64,000 nt of DNA from Candidula unifasciata. Lineage: Eukaryota; Mollusca; Gastropoda; Stylommatophora; Geomitridae. Within the stretch, counting starts at the first letter, position 1. The number at the start of each line of letters is the position of its first letter. A model generated the notes under the pieces. It did not search any database and was not told the origin of the DNA. It was given only the letters and a program-made list of their open reading frames with translations. Both the position numbers and the translations under genes were made by a program. Shown here in pieces: positions 11,160 to 23,200 of this stretch. The DNA is taken from the NCBI GenBank assembly GCA_905116865.2, contig CAJHNH020008547.1, forward strand, positions 936,243 through 1,000,242, written 5' to 3'.

Positions 11160-11700
11160 ACAAAAATTGTATCCCTTATGAGGACGACAATAGTAGGTAG
11201 TGTGCAAGTATATATCGCATACATACCACTGGGGTATCTCTTGTACATCCTTGAATTAATTACCTGCATGGCTTCATTCTGTATGCGTGCAAGTTTCATC
11301 AGCTGACTCTTTGATATGGTAAGCATTCCACAGTCTATCACCGACAGGATCACATGCTGGAACATTGTGAACAGCATTCTTTGATCCATGTCCACTGCTG
11401 TCATAATCTTGAGAGCATTGAGTCATTTTGGCATTTCACCTCAACGGCCTATACATGATCCTAAAAGGACAGCCTTCTATCGAAAATGATAACCAGGTAC
11501 CTCAGTTTGCTTTCTTTTTTGATGTTATTGTATAGTGAGGCTTGAAACATCAGCTCTTACAGTATTGTCCAGAGAGCATAACAAAACAGCCGCCTTTTTT
11601 GAGTTGATAACAGCACCTATTTATGAACACAGTCAGTCACTTTGTCCTGTTTCCTGTAGCTCTTTGGCTATTCGTTGCCTATTACTGCCCTGCCTATATT
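11160..11700 (-). mobile_element. LINE-c reverse transcriptase C-terminal relic
   Basis: Minus-strand segments in order: AVIGNE, INSKKAAVLLCSLDNTVRAD, LRYLVIIFDRRLSF, then the open frame 11404-11153 with MDQRMLFTMFQHVILSVIDC, GMLTISKSQLMKLARIQNEA and MQVINSRMYKRYPSGM. This is the thumb and connection of an I/jockey-type reverse transcriptase (known LINEs read VIDYGL...LxRIQNEAMR). Frame changes show it is inactive. It runs directly into the 10983-11155 module with no RNase H between. Confidence 0.75.
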
Positions 11701-11707
11701 TCACTTA

Positions 11708-12744
11708 GCAACAACAACAACAACAACAACAATAACAAATAGATGGGTGTGTTATACAATGACTAAAAATAATAGAATGTATCTTTGATTTGCCATTGAG
11801 CACATGCAGGTTCACCGAGGGAGCGACAAAATTGCAACAACAAAAAAATTTGCAAGTGTATGTGGTGAGTATATGTGTGCGCGTGAGTGTGTGTGTATGT
11901 GGGGGGGGGGGGAGGGGGTTTAGTGAGGTCAGAATAGAAAAAGAGGGGAGGGGGTTAAGGGAGAGGGTGAATTATATGTACCAGGTCCTACCCGACCATT
12001 GGTACAATGCAGCATTCTATAAAACTGTAAAGGTGCATTGGGACCTTCCCGAACTTTAGGTTTTAATTATACGACTTTGTGTGACAAGTTCTTTGCCCGT
12101 GGCCTTTCTTTATCCAATTCAGTTCTAAACATTGTCTGGCGGCGATTGTTTACCGTCACATAAACTTTATCAGTAAAAAAAAAAAAATGTGTCCAGCTGC
12201 AAGAGTGATTGAAATTTCGACCACTGATTTACCTACTTTAACTTCCTGTAGTGCCGTTATAAGCCAAATATGGTTAACAGCATTCATTCCAAGCCAGAAT
12301 GCAATACGATGGCCTGGAACGTCACGTATGACGATACGCATGAAGATGACATACCGACAAGGTTGAAGAAGCCTAGTCAAGAACACGATAGCAACTGAGG
12401 ACCTAAAGGCGAAACAACAGCAATGACAGCTTCTAAAACAACACGAAGAACTGGTATGGCACTATCAACATAAATAGCTCAGGACACAGCCCAATCAATG
12501 GCAGTAACACCACCAACGGACGGCACAATAAGAAACACATTAGCTAATAGGATGCAGACCTGCACAGTCACATGGACACAACTTGGCCGGCCAGATAGAC
12601 ACTGAAGAAATAAAATATCTGCACAAAATACAATGTAATGAAATAGAAACACATGTTTCCATGAGCATAACCGCTATTGAATAGGACGAGACAAGCCCCC
12701 TATTCAGAGGTTTCTCTTCCCGCTTCACCTGGGTATGCAGAGTG
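11708..12744. other. No recognisable gene; (CAA)n at 11708-11733 and G-run at 11901-11913
   Basis: Apart from the two simple repeats no supported feature is visible. A short hydrophobic minus-strand frame at 12156-12386 is not convincing. Confidence 0.5.
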
Positions 12745-13100
12745 TTTGGTTTTTACAACGGACCAGCTTTATGGTACACGGGCAGTAACTTATAAGTGCT
12801 CCGTTCTACTTTTTACCTAAGCCTGAGTCCAAAGAATCTCAGAGCAGTGCATGAACTCTGTGGATCCTGAAATACATTGGGTAAATTTTAAATTCCAAAT
12901 TTTGCCCGTGCGGCGCCGTTAGGCTATACTTTTCGATTTTCAACTGCCAAGGGATTTTTTTTTAAACGTGCGCAACAATACACACAAGCGTCCGATCTAA
13001 CTACCCAGAGACCAGGGGAAATTACTAGAAACCCACGTGAAAAAAAATGCCGACCTTCACCGGGGCCTCGAGACCATGCAGCTCCCTGTGCACTGTGCAC
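12745..13100 (-). mobile_element. SINE-C, tRNA-headed, about 350 bp
   Basis: This is co-linear with 59690-60080. Shared blocks include CAGTAACTTATAAGTGCT, TCCTGAAATACATTGGGTA, CAACTGCCAAGGGATTTTTT, GCGTCCGATCTAACTACCCA and CCTCGAGACCATGCAGC. The head on the minus strand (GCTGCATGGTCTCGAGG) resembles a tRNA A-box region. Confidence 0.75.
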
Positions 13101-13237
13101 AATGTTTTTCCTGGCAATGAAAACTGCTACGTAAATAAGTCAACTGATGTGTTACTGTAACTATTTCAGTCTCCGGTGTGATATCTGCTGGGTCTGTCAA
13201 TGATGGTCTCCAATATACTTGTCTTTTCGTAGTAACA

Positions 13238-13403
13238 ATATATATTCCTTACGTCTTTTTTAGGACGTAATTTTTTTGTTATTTGAAGCGGTTTTCCAGG
13301 GGGGCCATAAATATCCACGGCGATCCTCGTCCACATGGTGGCACTTTGTGTCATCGGGTGTTTGTCGCTTGTGTGATGTCCTGGTGGGGTAGAAAGTCAG
13401 TCA
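13238..13403 (+). mobile_element. LINE-c 3' module, deletion-derivative type, (AGTC)n tail
   Basis: It begins CGTCTTTTTTAGGACG and TTTTTTTGTTATTTGAAGC, then CACATGGTGGCACTTTGTGT, CATCGGGTGTTTGTCGCTTG and CTGGTGGGGTAGAA, ending in AAGTCAGTCAGTCAGTC. The central part is deleted relative to the 17058 copy. Confidence 0.7.
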
Positions 13404-13902
13404 GTCAGTCGTCTTTTCGTGGCTTATTTGAATTCAGACCACTGGTTCTAGCTGGTATGATGTATGTTTGCCGGCACAGCACATCTGATATCGGGGGAAA
13501 AACCTGACAGGCTTGTTAGGGGGCAGCGGGTTTAGCCTCTCCCCACTTCATCTAAAAAAAAAGGGGGGGAGGGGGGCTCCGAAACCCACAAAGGAAGATA
13601 TGTAGTGCTATGTTGGTTAATATAGGCTCAAACTTAGTAACATCTTAAATAACATAATATTCGGCACAAAAGGTTACCACAATCAGAGTTTTGAAAACGG
13701 TTGAAAGATGAATATGACCTTTTTTAACGCTACCGAATTTATATTTGAAATACCGTAAAAAATTTTAAACCTGACAAGAAATAGATCTTGTCAGCTGTTC
13801 TCCAACTAAAACGCAAACACGAACAAACAAAATGAATGTCATGGCTAAAAAAAAAAAAAAACGTCACATACAGCTGCACAATAGACTGCATACAGAGACT
13901 TC
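13404..13902. other. No recognisable gene
   Basis: It holds a G-rich stretch near 13561-13577 and an A-run at 13847-13861. No coding frame is supported. Confidence 0.5.
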
Positions 13903-14284
13903 TTCTTCTTTAAAATTCCGAGCCCTTGAGGCTCATTGCTGCAGATATCACCCGCCTCCATTCATCTCCCTGGTTGGCCTTCTCTTTCCAGTTGGTGACA
14001 CCAAGTGTTTGCAGGTCTATCTGGACATTATCTCTCCATCTTCTTCTTGGTCTGCCCCGTGGTCTACGACCATTCATCTCCCTCGTGTATACAGTTTTTA
14101 CTTCTCGGTTATCTGGCATTCTTTCAATATGCCCCAACCATTTCAGTCTATTAGCTCTCATGATGCCAGTGATCAGTGGTGATTTAAACAGATTATCAAT
14201 TTCGTTATTGCTTCTCACTCTCCATTCCCCGCTGTTTGCATCTTTGATGGGTATATAGCGACTTAGCTTTATTAAATTCCTCAA
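13903..14284 (-). mobile_element. LINE-e C-terminal coding end with (GAA)n tail
   Basis: The open minus-strand frame 14284-13910 (124 codons) reads IKLSRYIPIKDANSGEWRVR, LITGIMRANRLKWLGHIERM, TREMNGRRPRGRPRRRWRDN and EWRRVISAAMSLKGSEF. The WLGHIERM and GRPRRRW motifs mark the C-terminus of a non-LTR reverse transcriptase. It has no stops, so it is fairly young. A second 3' end occurs at 57357-57466. Confidence 0.8.
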
Positions 14285-14399
14285 GAATAACGAAAAGAAA
14301 AATAAAATTCGATAGTCTTGTTCTAGCTCTTATAAGCCTTGTGGCCGTCCAGGTTTTGACACAGGGAACTTGGCAATATATTCGGCACATCAAGAGAAC

Positions 14400-14712
14400 A
14401 CGCTTCTTCTTCTTCTTCTTTGGCTTGAAATAGATTATCTAATATCTGCAATGTTGTCTCTAGTATGAACTTTACTGTCTTTTGTGATTCACTCAGCGAA
14501 CCGTAAAGTTTGACTTGCATCGATGTTTCTCTTGGCCAAAATTTTTGCCTTGATTTGTTGTATTTAGGACAGACTTGGGGGACGTGATCTGTTGTCTTAT
14601 GTGCCAATCCACAAATGCAGATGGCTGATTGGCCGATTTTAAATTTTGTGTACATGTGGCTGCGAAGTCGATTGTGTCCTGTTCTAAGGACACAATCTAA
14701 GAGGAGAAGCAA
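14400..14712 (-). mobile_element. LINE-f C-terminal end with (GAA)n tail
   Basis: The minus-strand frame has LRTGHNRLRSHMYTKFKIGQ, SAICICGLAHKTTDHVPQVC and PKYNKSRQKFWP. The CxCG-x-HxxxxC pattern is the zinc-binding C-terminus of RNase H-bearing LINEs. A run of GAA codons at about 14405-14423 marks its tail; the LINE-e 3' end lies just beyond in the same orientation. Confidence 0.75.
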
Positions 14713-17057
14713 AAGAGAACCACAAAACAGGCAATTCTGTGGGAATTAAATTGATTTAGGAAGCGTGATTCTTCATAAGAAATCGTAATTTGAACGTTAC
14801 TGAGATCTGTGGCCACGGATGATTGGTCAAAAAAAAAGCAGATAAATGTAATGCAGATTTTCAGATTCTTGTTCAGTACTTTTTGGCAAAATTAGAATAC
14901 TCAAAATTTTAAAACAATAAGTGGTGGTCCACAGGACGTTGTGTATGGAAGCTCGCTCTGGTCAGATCAAAGGGAGACAGAACAAACAGGAAACACCAAG
15001 AAAGAAGAAGGAAGACATGCACCAGTGACAACAGGACGAGCGGTTTGATTCGGATGGAAGCATCAAGCCCATAAATGGCACAAACACTAGTATTCAGTCA
15101 CGATAGTGACGCAAATAACCCAGACCACAAATAAAGGCGGAGAGTGCTAGCAGCCTAGGCTAGCTAGCAGCAGTCTGAACGTGGTCGAGCTTTTCTTTTT
15201 TTTTTTTTTCTCTCAAAAGGATTTGGACTTGGACTCAGATTCTTGAGAGATACGATTACAGAGAGTTCTTAATTTCTATACAGAGCCAATCCATACGTTT
15301 GGAAGTGAATCACGAATAATCAGTGGACTGTTGAAGAATTAAGTGTTGATCTTTGCAGAAATATTATAGAAAATATGTCAGCTAATAATCTAGGTAGAAA
15401 ATATTATATTTATATGTAGAGAATACGATATTTGCAATAAATATGTCAACAGAACAAGACGCTGAAACGAGTCTTTGACTTACTCTATATAAAACATGCA
15501 TGAACACTCAGCGTGGGCATTTCTATCTAAAGTCTGGTTTCTTCACAATAAATATGTATATAAAGATACTGTATAGCCTTAGTCAATGTGATTATATTTA
15601 TTATGGTGGTGAAAGTGGTGATGGTGATAAAGGGAGAGCATAAAATAATGAAGACAGAAATATGGTGGCGCTGGGCTTGGGGATCACGGGCATGGGTGAT
15701 CTAGAACGTAGATGAGAAGGATTATGTAACGTCCGGAAGGATCTAGAGGAGTTGGTCTCGTTTCAGGTTCCAAGAAAAGTGTATCCGTCGTACGGAAGGA
15801 TGAATTCAAAGTTGATGTTTGAATCTGGTTTGGCTGCAAGTTCTTATGCCCAACCTGTCTATTTTTCGTATGGCCATTCTGGTTCAGACTTGACACGTTG
15901 TTCTAATTCAGCTTAAAGGATTGTGATTGTTATTTTTTCGCCGTCAGATTAATTATATTTTATTCAGCCTAAAGACAAGGCTTTTGAACTGTGTTTTTGC
16001 TATCTGTTGTTTTGCAATCCCTGGACTGTGTCCGCAGGTTGCACTGGTTGGAGGCGATTGAGTAACTGAATAAACATTGACATTTTTATCAGCCGTTTGT
16101 TTGCAGTGTTGGTGTTTCGTCATGTTGCAATGTGCGTTGATGTGCACCTGTGAAGTTTGCATATGACTGGAGTCAAGTTAGGGGTGTAGAGAGACATTGC
16201 ACTTGTGAAACAAAATTATAGATTTACATGTAAAAAAAAAATACAGTAGAAAATTAGGCAGTAAAAGAGGGTTCTTAAGAGTTATATAGAGTAAATTATG
16301 ATGAACGAAAGTGAATAATGGACAATCAGCTGATTAGGTAATATTTTACTCAAACTGTGAACATATGCTTTTTTCGTATTTTTGTAAAAAACATAAGATC
16401 ATCCTGGACAGATGGAAGGCATTATGAAGATATCATAAAACATCTCAGTCAGAAACAGAACTAGAATTTTCTATCAGGAAAAAAAAAAAAATCCCCGTTT
16501 TTAGACATATGACCAGAAGAAAAATCCTGGAGAATATCGTAATTTATTGGAAATTTAAAGGCCGATAAAACAAAAATGCGATTAAAATTTTTGGTGGCTG
16601 ACAGTTCAATATCATTTTATGGCGCAACATCTGAACCAGAAACGACTCACAGTAAACGAGACTAAAGGCTGCAAGCAGACGTGAATACCAGACGCTACAT
16701 GACATGGGCTACAGAAAGAATTGCTGCAAACATAACTGATGCTTACATTTGCAAGGGAGACCAGCATTATTTAATTAATTAATTAATTTAATGGCTTGTA
16801 TAAGCGTGAGCAGATTATTTGAAATACTTATTTTGAATGTCGAAAAGCCTTTTTTTTTTTTTTTTTTGTAGATTTTAAATCAGCTATTAATAAACAAGAC
16901 ATTAAATTCTTTCTTGCGTGTCAGATATCATTTTCTGTAATTTTAATTGATAGAAACTATCCCAGAAGAAGATTAATGGCCAGGGTATGTTTAGGCTATG
17001 ATTATATTTTCTAACATGCGTCTCCAGTTATAAAAAAAAATATAATTACTTATATAG
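14713..17057. other. Long interval without a supported gene
   Basis: AT-rich sequence with simple runs (T at 15191-15203, AATT at 16774-16791, T at 16851-16867). Short minus-strand frames at 15684 and 15953 have no recognisable motif. Confidence 0.5.
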
Positions 17058-17278
17058 TTTCGTCCTTTTTACGACGAAATTTTTTGTCATTTGAAACCCC
17101 ACCCTGGTTTTGCCGAGGGCCGCAATATAGGCAGGCCATTAATATGGCAAAATGTCTGAACGCTGTTTCTGGGACCTCTCCACGGCAATCCTCATCCACA
17201 TGGTGGCACGTTGTGTCATCGGGTGTTTATCGTTTGTGTGATGTCATGGTGGGGTAGAAAGTCAGCCAGTCAGTTTCT
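17058..17278 (+). mobile_element. LINE-c 3' module, deletion-derivative type, fullest copy
   Basis: Blocks in order: TTCGTCCTTTTTACGACG, GTCATTTGAAACCCCACCCT, GGCCATTAATATGGCAAAAT, GCTGTTTCTGGGACCTCTCC, CATGGTGGCACGTTGTGTCA and GGTGGGGTAGAAAGTCAGCC. Confidence 0.75.
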
Positions 17279-17320
17279 AACATGCCTTCTATGACGACTA
17301 ATATAACAGAAACATTTTTC

Positions 17321-17402
17321 ATTAGCACACATGTGTGTGCCTCAGAGTAATATATAATATGGATGATATCAAGGGCGAGTGGTTTTACTGTGCTCTCTTT
17401 TT
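17321..17402 (+). mobile_element. LINE-c internal fragment (before RNase H)
   Basis: It matches the minus-strand sequence at 7520-7600: both share GTGCCTCAG, TATATAATATGG and CTGGTTTTACAGTGCTCWCT in the same order, with small differences. Confidence 0.5.
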
Positions 17403-17409
17403 ATTTGGG

Positions 17410-17423
17410 GGGGGGGGGGGGGG
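17410..17423. repeat. Poly-G run
   Basis: An uninterrupted G run of about 16 bases spans this position; possible quadruplex former. Confidence 0.8.
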
Positions 17424-17550
17424 TGGGCATAACGTTGTGCAGCAAACCATATTTGGTTCTAAGCTTCATCCCACTACACTTAAACATGTTTGGTTTTAAT
17501 CTTAACGACACTACGTTCAGAATTAAAAAATTTTAAGTTTAGAATAGGTT

Positions 17551-17915
17551 TTAATATCCTTTGGCCCACATACATTTCCTAATGTGGTTAATGATCTTCT
17601 TGCCTTTTCTATTTCGTATTTTAATATATTTCTCACTTCCCCCATCTGTTTCTACATTACTATCCAAATAGGTGTACGACTCCACATCTTGGAGTGGGAT
17701 ACCATTAAAAGAAATTACATTACTATTTTCCTGATTTACCCTCATTATCTTTTTTTTTTTTTATGAATTTTCAGAACTAGCTGTTTTGACCTCGCATCAA
17801 GTGTATTTAATTTATCTTGCATCTGATTCCACGAGTTGGATAGGAAAAAAATATGTCATCTGCGAAGTCCAGGTCATTAGGTTGTTTTGTTGGGTCTCAA
17901 TGAATTTCAAATGCA
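17551..17915 (-). mobile_element. LINE-b reverse transcriptase relic with LDFADD catalytic motif
   Basis: Minus strand: NDLDFADDIFFFLSNSWNQM at 17879-17820, QDKLNTLDARSKQLVLKIHK, then the open frame 17745-17551 with MRVNQENSNVISFNGIPLQD, VESYTYLDSNVETDGGSEKY and IKIRNRKGKK. The order DLDFADD...YLGSxVxxDGG...IKxRIxK is that of well-known lophotrochozoan LINE polyproteins. A T-run at 17751-17761 breaks the frame. Confidence 0.85.
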
Positions 17916-19379
17916 GTGAAAAAATATATCTACTGTTCCCCCCCCCCCCCCCCCCACCCCCACAAACATGTCGTATGAGAAGACTAATTAGTTATGGTAT
18001 ATCTGTCTGAGAGACAGTGATAAAAAAATGCTACATCTGTAAATCGGATGTGCACGCAAAACTCACGTTTTGGATCAAAATCAAAATACATAAGTGGACG
18101 AACAACCAGAACTGCTCGCCCGAGCTCACATCTAGCGAACTGTAAGAAGAAGACAATTAACAAAACTGCAGCTTATAAAAATTCAGCCCTGCACCTGATG
18201 ATGATGACGAGTCACTTTCTGTACCTGAATAATGAGGGAGATTTCAGCAAAGTACTGTTGGAAGAGGGGGCAGCGAGAGCCTGCATTCTCTCAAGCTGGG
18301 TTGGATTTCTTCTGTTTCAAACCCGGATCCAGGAGAATTTCACAATTTAATCTATGCTCACAGGTCAACACAGCCTGAAATTATTACTAGGAAATGTTCT
18401 AAGAAGTCAAGGCAGCCGAATCACCACTAAAGTGCTGATATGTCTATAAGAAATATGGGTCCAGCACCATGTGACTAACACACAAGTGGCTTGCAGGGGG
18501 CGGTAACTCTGGTGTAATTTGTTTAAACAAAGTCTCCATATGTGTCATCTCTTCTACATCCTCATCACCCCCGACTGACCCCTTCACATCGCGTGATCTC
18601 TAACAGGTGTATCACTATTCGCCAACCGATAAGTGATCACCGGTCGCTTTTACTTCCCATTTATCAACATCGGCGCTTTGATCACACGACGCTAGAGCCA
18701 TATGTTTTACAGACCCCACTGAAACTTAATGGATATGCCTTCAATTGCATCTGGTCGTCTTTAAATCCATCGAATGTTCCATGTACCCCTTCTTCACGAC
18801 TGGCGACCTGTGTCACTTACGAACATCCACACTCACGATTACATCAACAGCAACAACAATTATTAAATAAAAAAGTTACCAAAGATAACAAATATTCATA
18901 TGGTCAAAATCTTCCAGGAACTTTCGCCCTGTGCCCAGCAGGGTCTAAATATAGGTATACAGAATAAATCTGTATGTTTCGTGAGCAATTTGTATAAATA
19001 GTTTGAATCAAAGTGGTGTAGAAAAATATAGTTCCGATTTACGTTTGACTTACGACTCTTTAGTCGGAACGTAATTCAATGGACTATTTAATTAGCAACC
19101 AACTCTGATGCTGATGCGAACTGAAGAACTTCGAACCTAAGGGCAGGCCTCTAAACTATGTTCTACAGTGGTCCTGTTTAAAAGAATCATTCTCTACAAT
19201 CAATATTCTAGGGTTTGCTGATGATGTTGGTCCTCTTGTAACATGGGAAATATCACCGGGTTGACCAATGTTGTATTCACTCTGCTTGTTGTGTATGTTT
19301 GCAATATGAAACATGACAGACAGGCACCTGGAAGATTGGTCACGAAATTTATTCATCAATAAATTTCTTTCCTGTTGTT
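17916..19379. other. No supported gene; one unrecognised 141-codon frame at 18542-18967 (+)
   Basis: The frame is rich in His, Pro, Ser and Leu with a short Gln run, has no domain I recognise and no clear splice or poly(A) context, so I treat it as chance. Confidence 0.45.
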
Positions 19380-19535
19380 TTCCCCAATCTCTGTACACAT
19401 TTGATTCAGCCAGGCTTCTTTAGCCACTTTGTTCACTATTTCTTTTTGCATTCTAGAGTATTCTTCTTTATCATTCTTTTTCTTCCTTCTTTCATCCATC
19501 AACTGCAGAATTTCGGTTGACATCCATTTCTTTTT
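19380..19535 (-). mobile_element. LINE linker fragment between endonuclease and reverse transcriptase
   Basis: The minus-strand reading KWMSTEILQLMDERRKKKND, KEEYSRMQKEIVNKVAKEAW and LNQMCTEIGENNRKEI is the basic helical linker found before the reverse transcriptase in LINE-a/LINE-b-type elements. Which family it belongs to cannot be decided. Confidence 0.6.
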
Positions 19536-20257
19536 TTTTTTTTTTTTGCAACCCTATGGGTTGGTGGGATTGTCTCTTTAGATGTCTGCTGAATTTTGTA
19601 TGTCTATGTACATGTAATTTATGTCTTTCTCTCTTTATTTTCTGGTTTACATTTTTTATTTGTCTACCTCTAGTTCTGTTTTATACTTGTTTCTTCTTTG
19701 TCACTTTTTACTTTTCTATTTATTTTTCCCCCTTTCTTTTTTTTTCTTTTAACCCTTCTTTTTTTTCTAGAGCAATCTTACTGTATGTTACGTGTACTCA
19801 GATTGTAGTTATATATAATTTCTTGCTGATTGTTGGTGTATGACACGTGTCACATTCAACCGCTCCTTCTCCGCTAATCGGGTGCCTTGACATCGGCGAG
19901 CCAGACATCAAAGATGTGTCCAGGTAAGATCCCCAGCTGGACACAAGCGTCCGATGATTGCATTGTTCCAGGCAAGACGATGACCACACTCCGAGGCCGA
20001 TTGTTGACACAAGAATACCAATATAGATGGCGGTATACTTTCATCTACGTGTCATAATGATTTGCTGGTTTGTATGGTCAGCTTCCAGGACGTTTCTAGA
20101 AGGAGTGTCCAAGTCCAAGGATGGTCAGTGTGTGATAACTTTTACCAGATGCTTCAGTTTTTAACAGCAGTTGTGTCGAACGGTCGTGTTCTTCTATACT
20201 AGCGTGAACTATATTTCATTCTCGGATTTCGTGTTTTCCAGCAAGTATTATTTCAGC
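19536..20257. other. Upstream region of the kinase gene
   Basis: A T-rich tract occupies 19530-19780. A CAG/GTAAGA donor-like site near 19923 and acceptor-like TTTTCCAG (20234-20241) and TTATTTCAG (20248-20256) could define a noncoding first exon and intron. No TATA box is convincing. Confidence 0.35.
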
Positions 20258-23200
20258 ATGGCTCAGTCCATTCTCAAAAGTCCCAAGGTGTTAGATTTCT
20301 GCATTGATTTCTTTATTTCATCACGACTAATTCCCGAGGCAATCCTCGATACGAAAATAAATGGAGATATTGTGTTAGCCTCTCTCCGCGATCAGCCCAA
20401 CTGGAAATTTATCGTGAAAACATTCACCTTGATCAGACAGGATAGACTTGAAAGAAACTTAGATGTCTTCTATCGTGAGGTCCAGTTCATGCAGTCACTG
20501 GACCATCCATATCTGGCAAAGTGCATATATGCGGCTACATGTCCGATATATTTATCCATATGTATGAAGTATTACACTAGAGGCACTCTAGCGCGCTGTC
20601 TTGGCCCCATGGGGGTGGACATGTCGGAACTATGTGTCATCCAAGTGGCGTGTGCACTTCGCTATCTACACAAGAACAACCTGGTTCACTTCGATGTAAA
20701 ACTGGACAATATATTCCTAGATGAAGAATATAACGCTATCCTTGGAGACTTCGGCCTTGCAGTGGAGATGGAACCTCATGAAAAGACACTGGCCAGACGT
20801 TACATAGGAGGTACGACTGGATACTTGGCGCCGGAATGCGTAGCAGCGTCGCCTGATGTACAGCTGGATCCCTACAAAGTAAGTGTTACAATTTACATTA
20901 TTTTAATGTTTCCATGCACTAATTTGCTTCGCCTCCATTTTCTTAATCTACAGTCTGTTGTAATTATCTTTACTGTAGTAAGCTAGTGGGAAATTTGTTT
21001 AGCTTATGTTCCACGACCGATATACTGTGTTGCGAACAGATTATCTTTGTGTCTGTATCTCAACAATAGCCTCCTCGGCCACTACAATCTTGTTTTGTTT
21101 TGTTTTTTATGTCTTTTCCCCCTATATCTTATTTTTCTGCAGCCTTCACATCTATGACTAAACATAACGTCTTCGGTTCGAAAGGATTCGAATCACATTT
21201 TGTTCAGTTTTAGTTTATTTCATATCGTGTGGGTTCTGTCACTTCTACGTATTTGATTTCTGCCAGTTAATGCTGTCTAATGTGTATGAATGATTTGTGT
21301 GTTTTAAAACGAAAAATATATTCCACCAAGCATTGGGACAGCTAACTCTCTTTTTACAGCAAAAGACAATCTCAATCAGGTTAAAGAAACATCTCAAAAA
21401 AAAACGTATTGGTGCCCACCCTAAGTTCCCAGCACTAGACATTGTCACAACAAACTAGGACACAAAAATTAATGATTACACCACAGCGGATATTATTAAT
21501 GTATATTAAAATTAATTGTCTATTCATAAAATATGTTTTAACAAGATAAGCCGATCGCTGTTACCAGTGAGTTTATGTTATCTTCTTCTTCTTATTTTTC
21601 TTCTTTTTGTCACCTTCCTCCTCTTAGCCCCCACCCCCGTCTCTTCTCTTCTCCTCTCATCACTCCTCCTTCTTCTAAACATGAAAAGACAATATCAAAT
21701 TATCAAATAAATGCTAAAATATCACAAATAAGATCGGTGGACTTTGGATGTGTTGGACATCACTGTCAGGTGCTAGATGAAGGTAGAAAGGGAGGGAATG
21801 ACATGGGCGTATTACATTGGAAGACAAGAGAACAAGAAAGAGACGATATAGTCAACAAACTTACACATGAGAAGGTTGAATAGTTCTTGCAACAGCCGAG
21901 ATTGGCATGATATTTAAGAAATGATATGGATAAAAAGTTGAGGATGTCTAACATAAACTAAAATCGCCAGAACATGTATGCACTTTTAGAGGCAGACAAG
22001 GAAGATAATTATGTTAGACTGTCTACTATTTAGTGTAGGCATAGTAGTTGCTTATGTGCTTGCTTATTGAAACTCCGGCCGTGTAAAAAAAAATTTTAAA
22101 AATAATAATAATGTTCTTTATAATCACAACTCATCTTCATAATATGAATTCAACATTTTGTTGAAAACTGGTCTGGGAAGGAAAGGCAGCACGGGAAGGA
22201 GCTGGTCTTCTCAATTTGAACTCGCACACGAATATATAAAGGCCAGACAACACACATCTCAGTGCCGCAATCTAACAGAATGTACAATCTAGAAGATATA
22301 ATGACGTCGTTTACTGACCCATCAATTTAAAGGTCAGGAAATCAGTCTTTCAGATGGGCTTTCTGTCTACCAGAAATTCTCTAGGGTCCACCCATCAATG
22401 TGGAATACTTGTCTGTTTTATAGGGTCCACTCATCAATGTAAAATACTTGTCTGTTTTCTAGGGTCGACCCATCAATGTAAAATAATTGTCTGTTTTCTA
22501 GGGTCGACCCATCAATGTAAAATACTTGTCTGTTTTCTAGTGTCGACCCATCAATGTAAAATAATTGTCTGTTTTCTAGGGTCGACCAATCAATGTAAAA
22601 TACTTGTCTGTTTTCTAGGGTGGACTCATCTATGTAAATATGTTTAGATGGAGTCATCATATTTCATAATCTCAAAATCCGATATTAGTAACTACATAGC
22701 TCACCTAACAGTTACAATGTCTCTGCGAGGCTTTAATCGAATGCTTTGAGAAAACTGCTCAAAGAGAATAACAACATTATATCACCATGTGAGCATAACT
22801 TTGATTCATTTATTACATAACGCACATGCACTAAAATATTGTCACAGTAATCTCCTAGCGCTGAGAGTAACTTGGTATGGCAATGTCTTATTTCCAGATC
22901 GACTCCTACAGTCTTGGAGTTGTGCTCTGGTGCATGGTATTTGAACGCGAGGCTGATGAGAAAATCGACTACTTTTTAGTGTAGGCATAGTAGTTGCTTA
23001 TGTGCTTGCTTATTGAAACTCCGGCCGTGTAAAAAAAATTTTAAAAATAATAATAATGTTCTTTATAATCACAACTCATCTTCATAATATGAATTCAACA
23101 TTTTGTTGAAAACTGGTCTGGGAAGGAAAGGCAGCACGGGAAGGAGCTGGTCTTCTCAATTTGAACTCGCACACGAATATATAAAGGCCAGACAACACAC

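Noticed and set aside
18542..18967. 141-codon plus-strand frame
   Set aside because: No domain, splice or poly(A) context and a low-complexity Gln run; kept only as a note in the interval entry.
22354..22647. 97-codon frame with repeated STHQCKILVCF, and its minus-strand partner
   Set aside because: The 39-bp minisatellite is a multiple of three and stop-free; it lies in a kinase intron.
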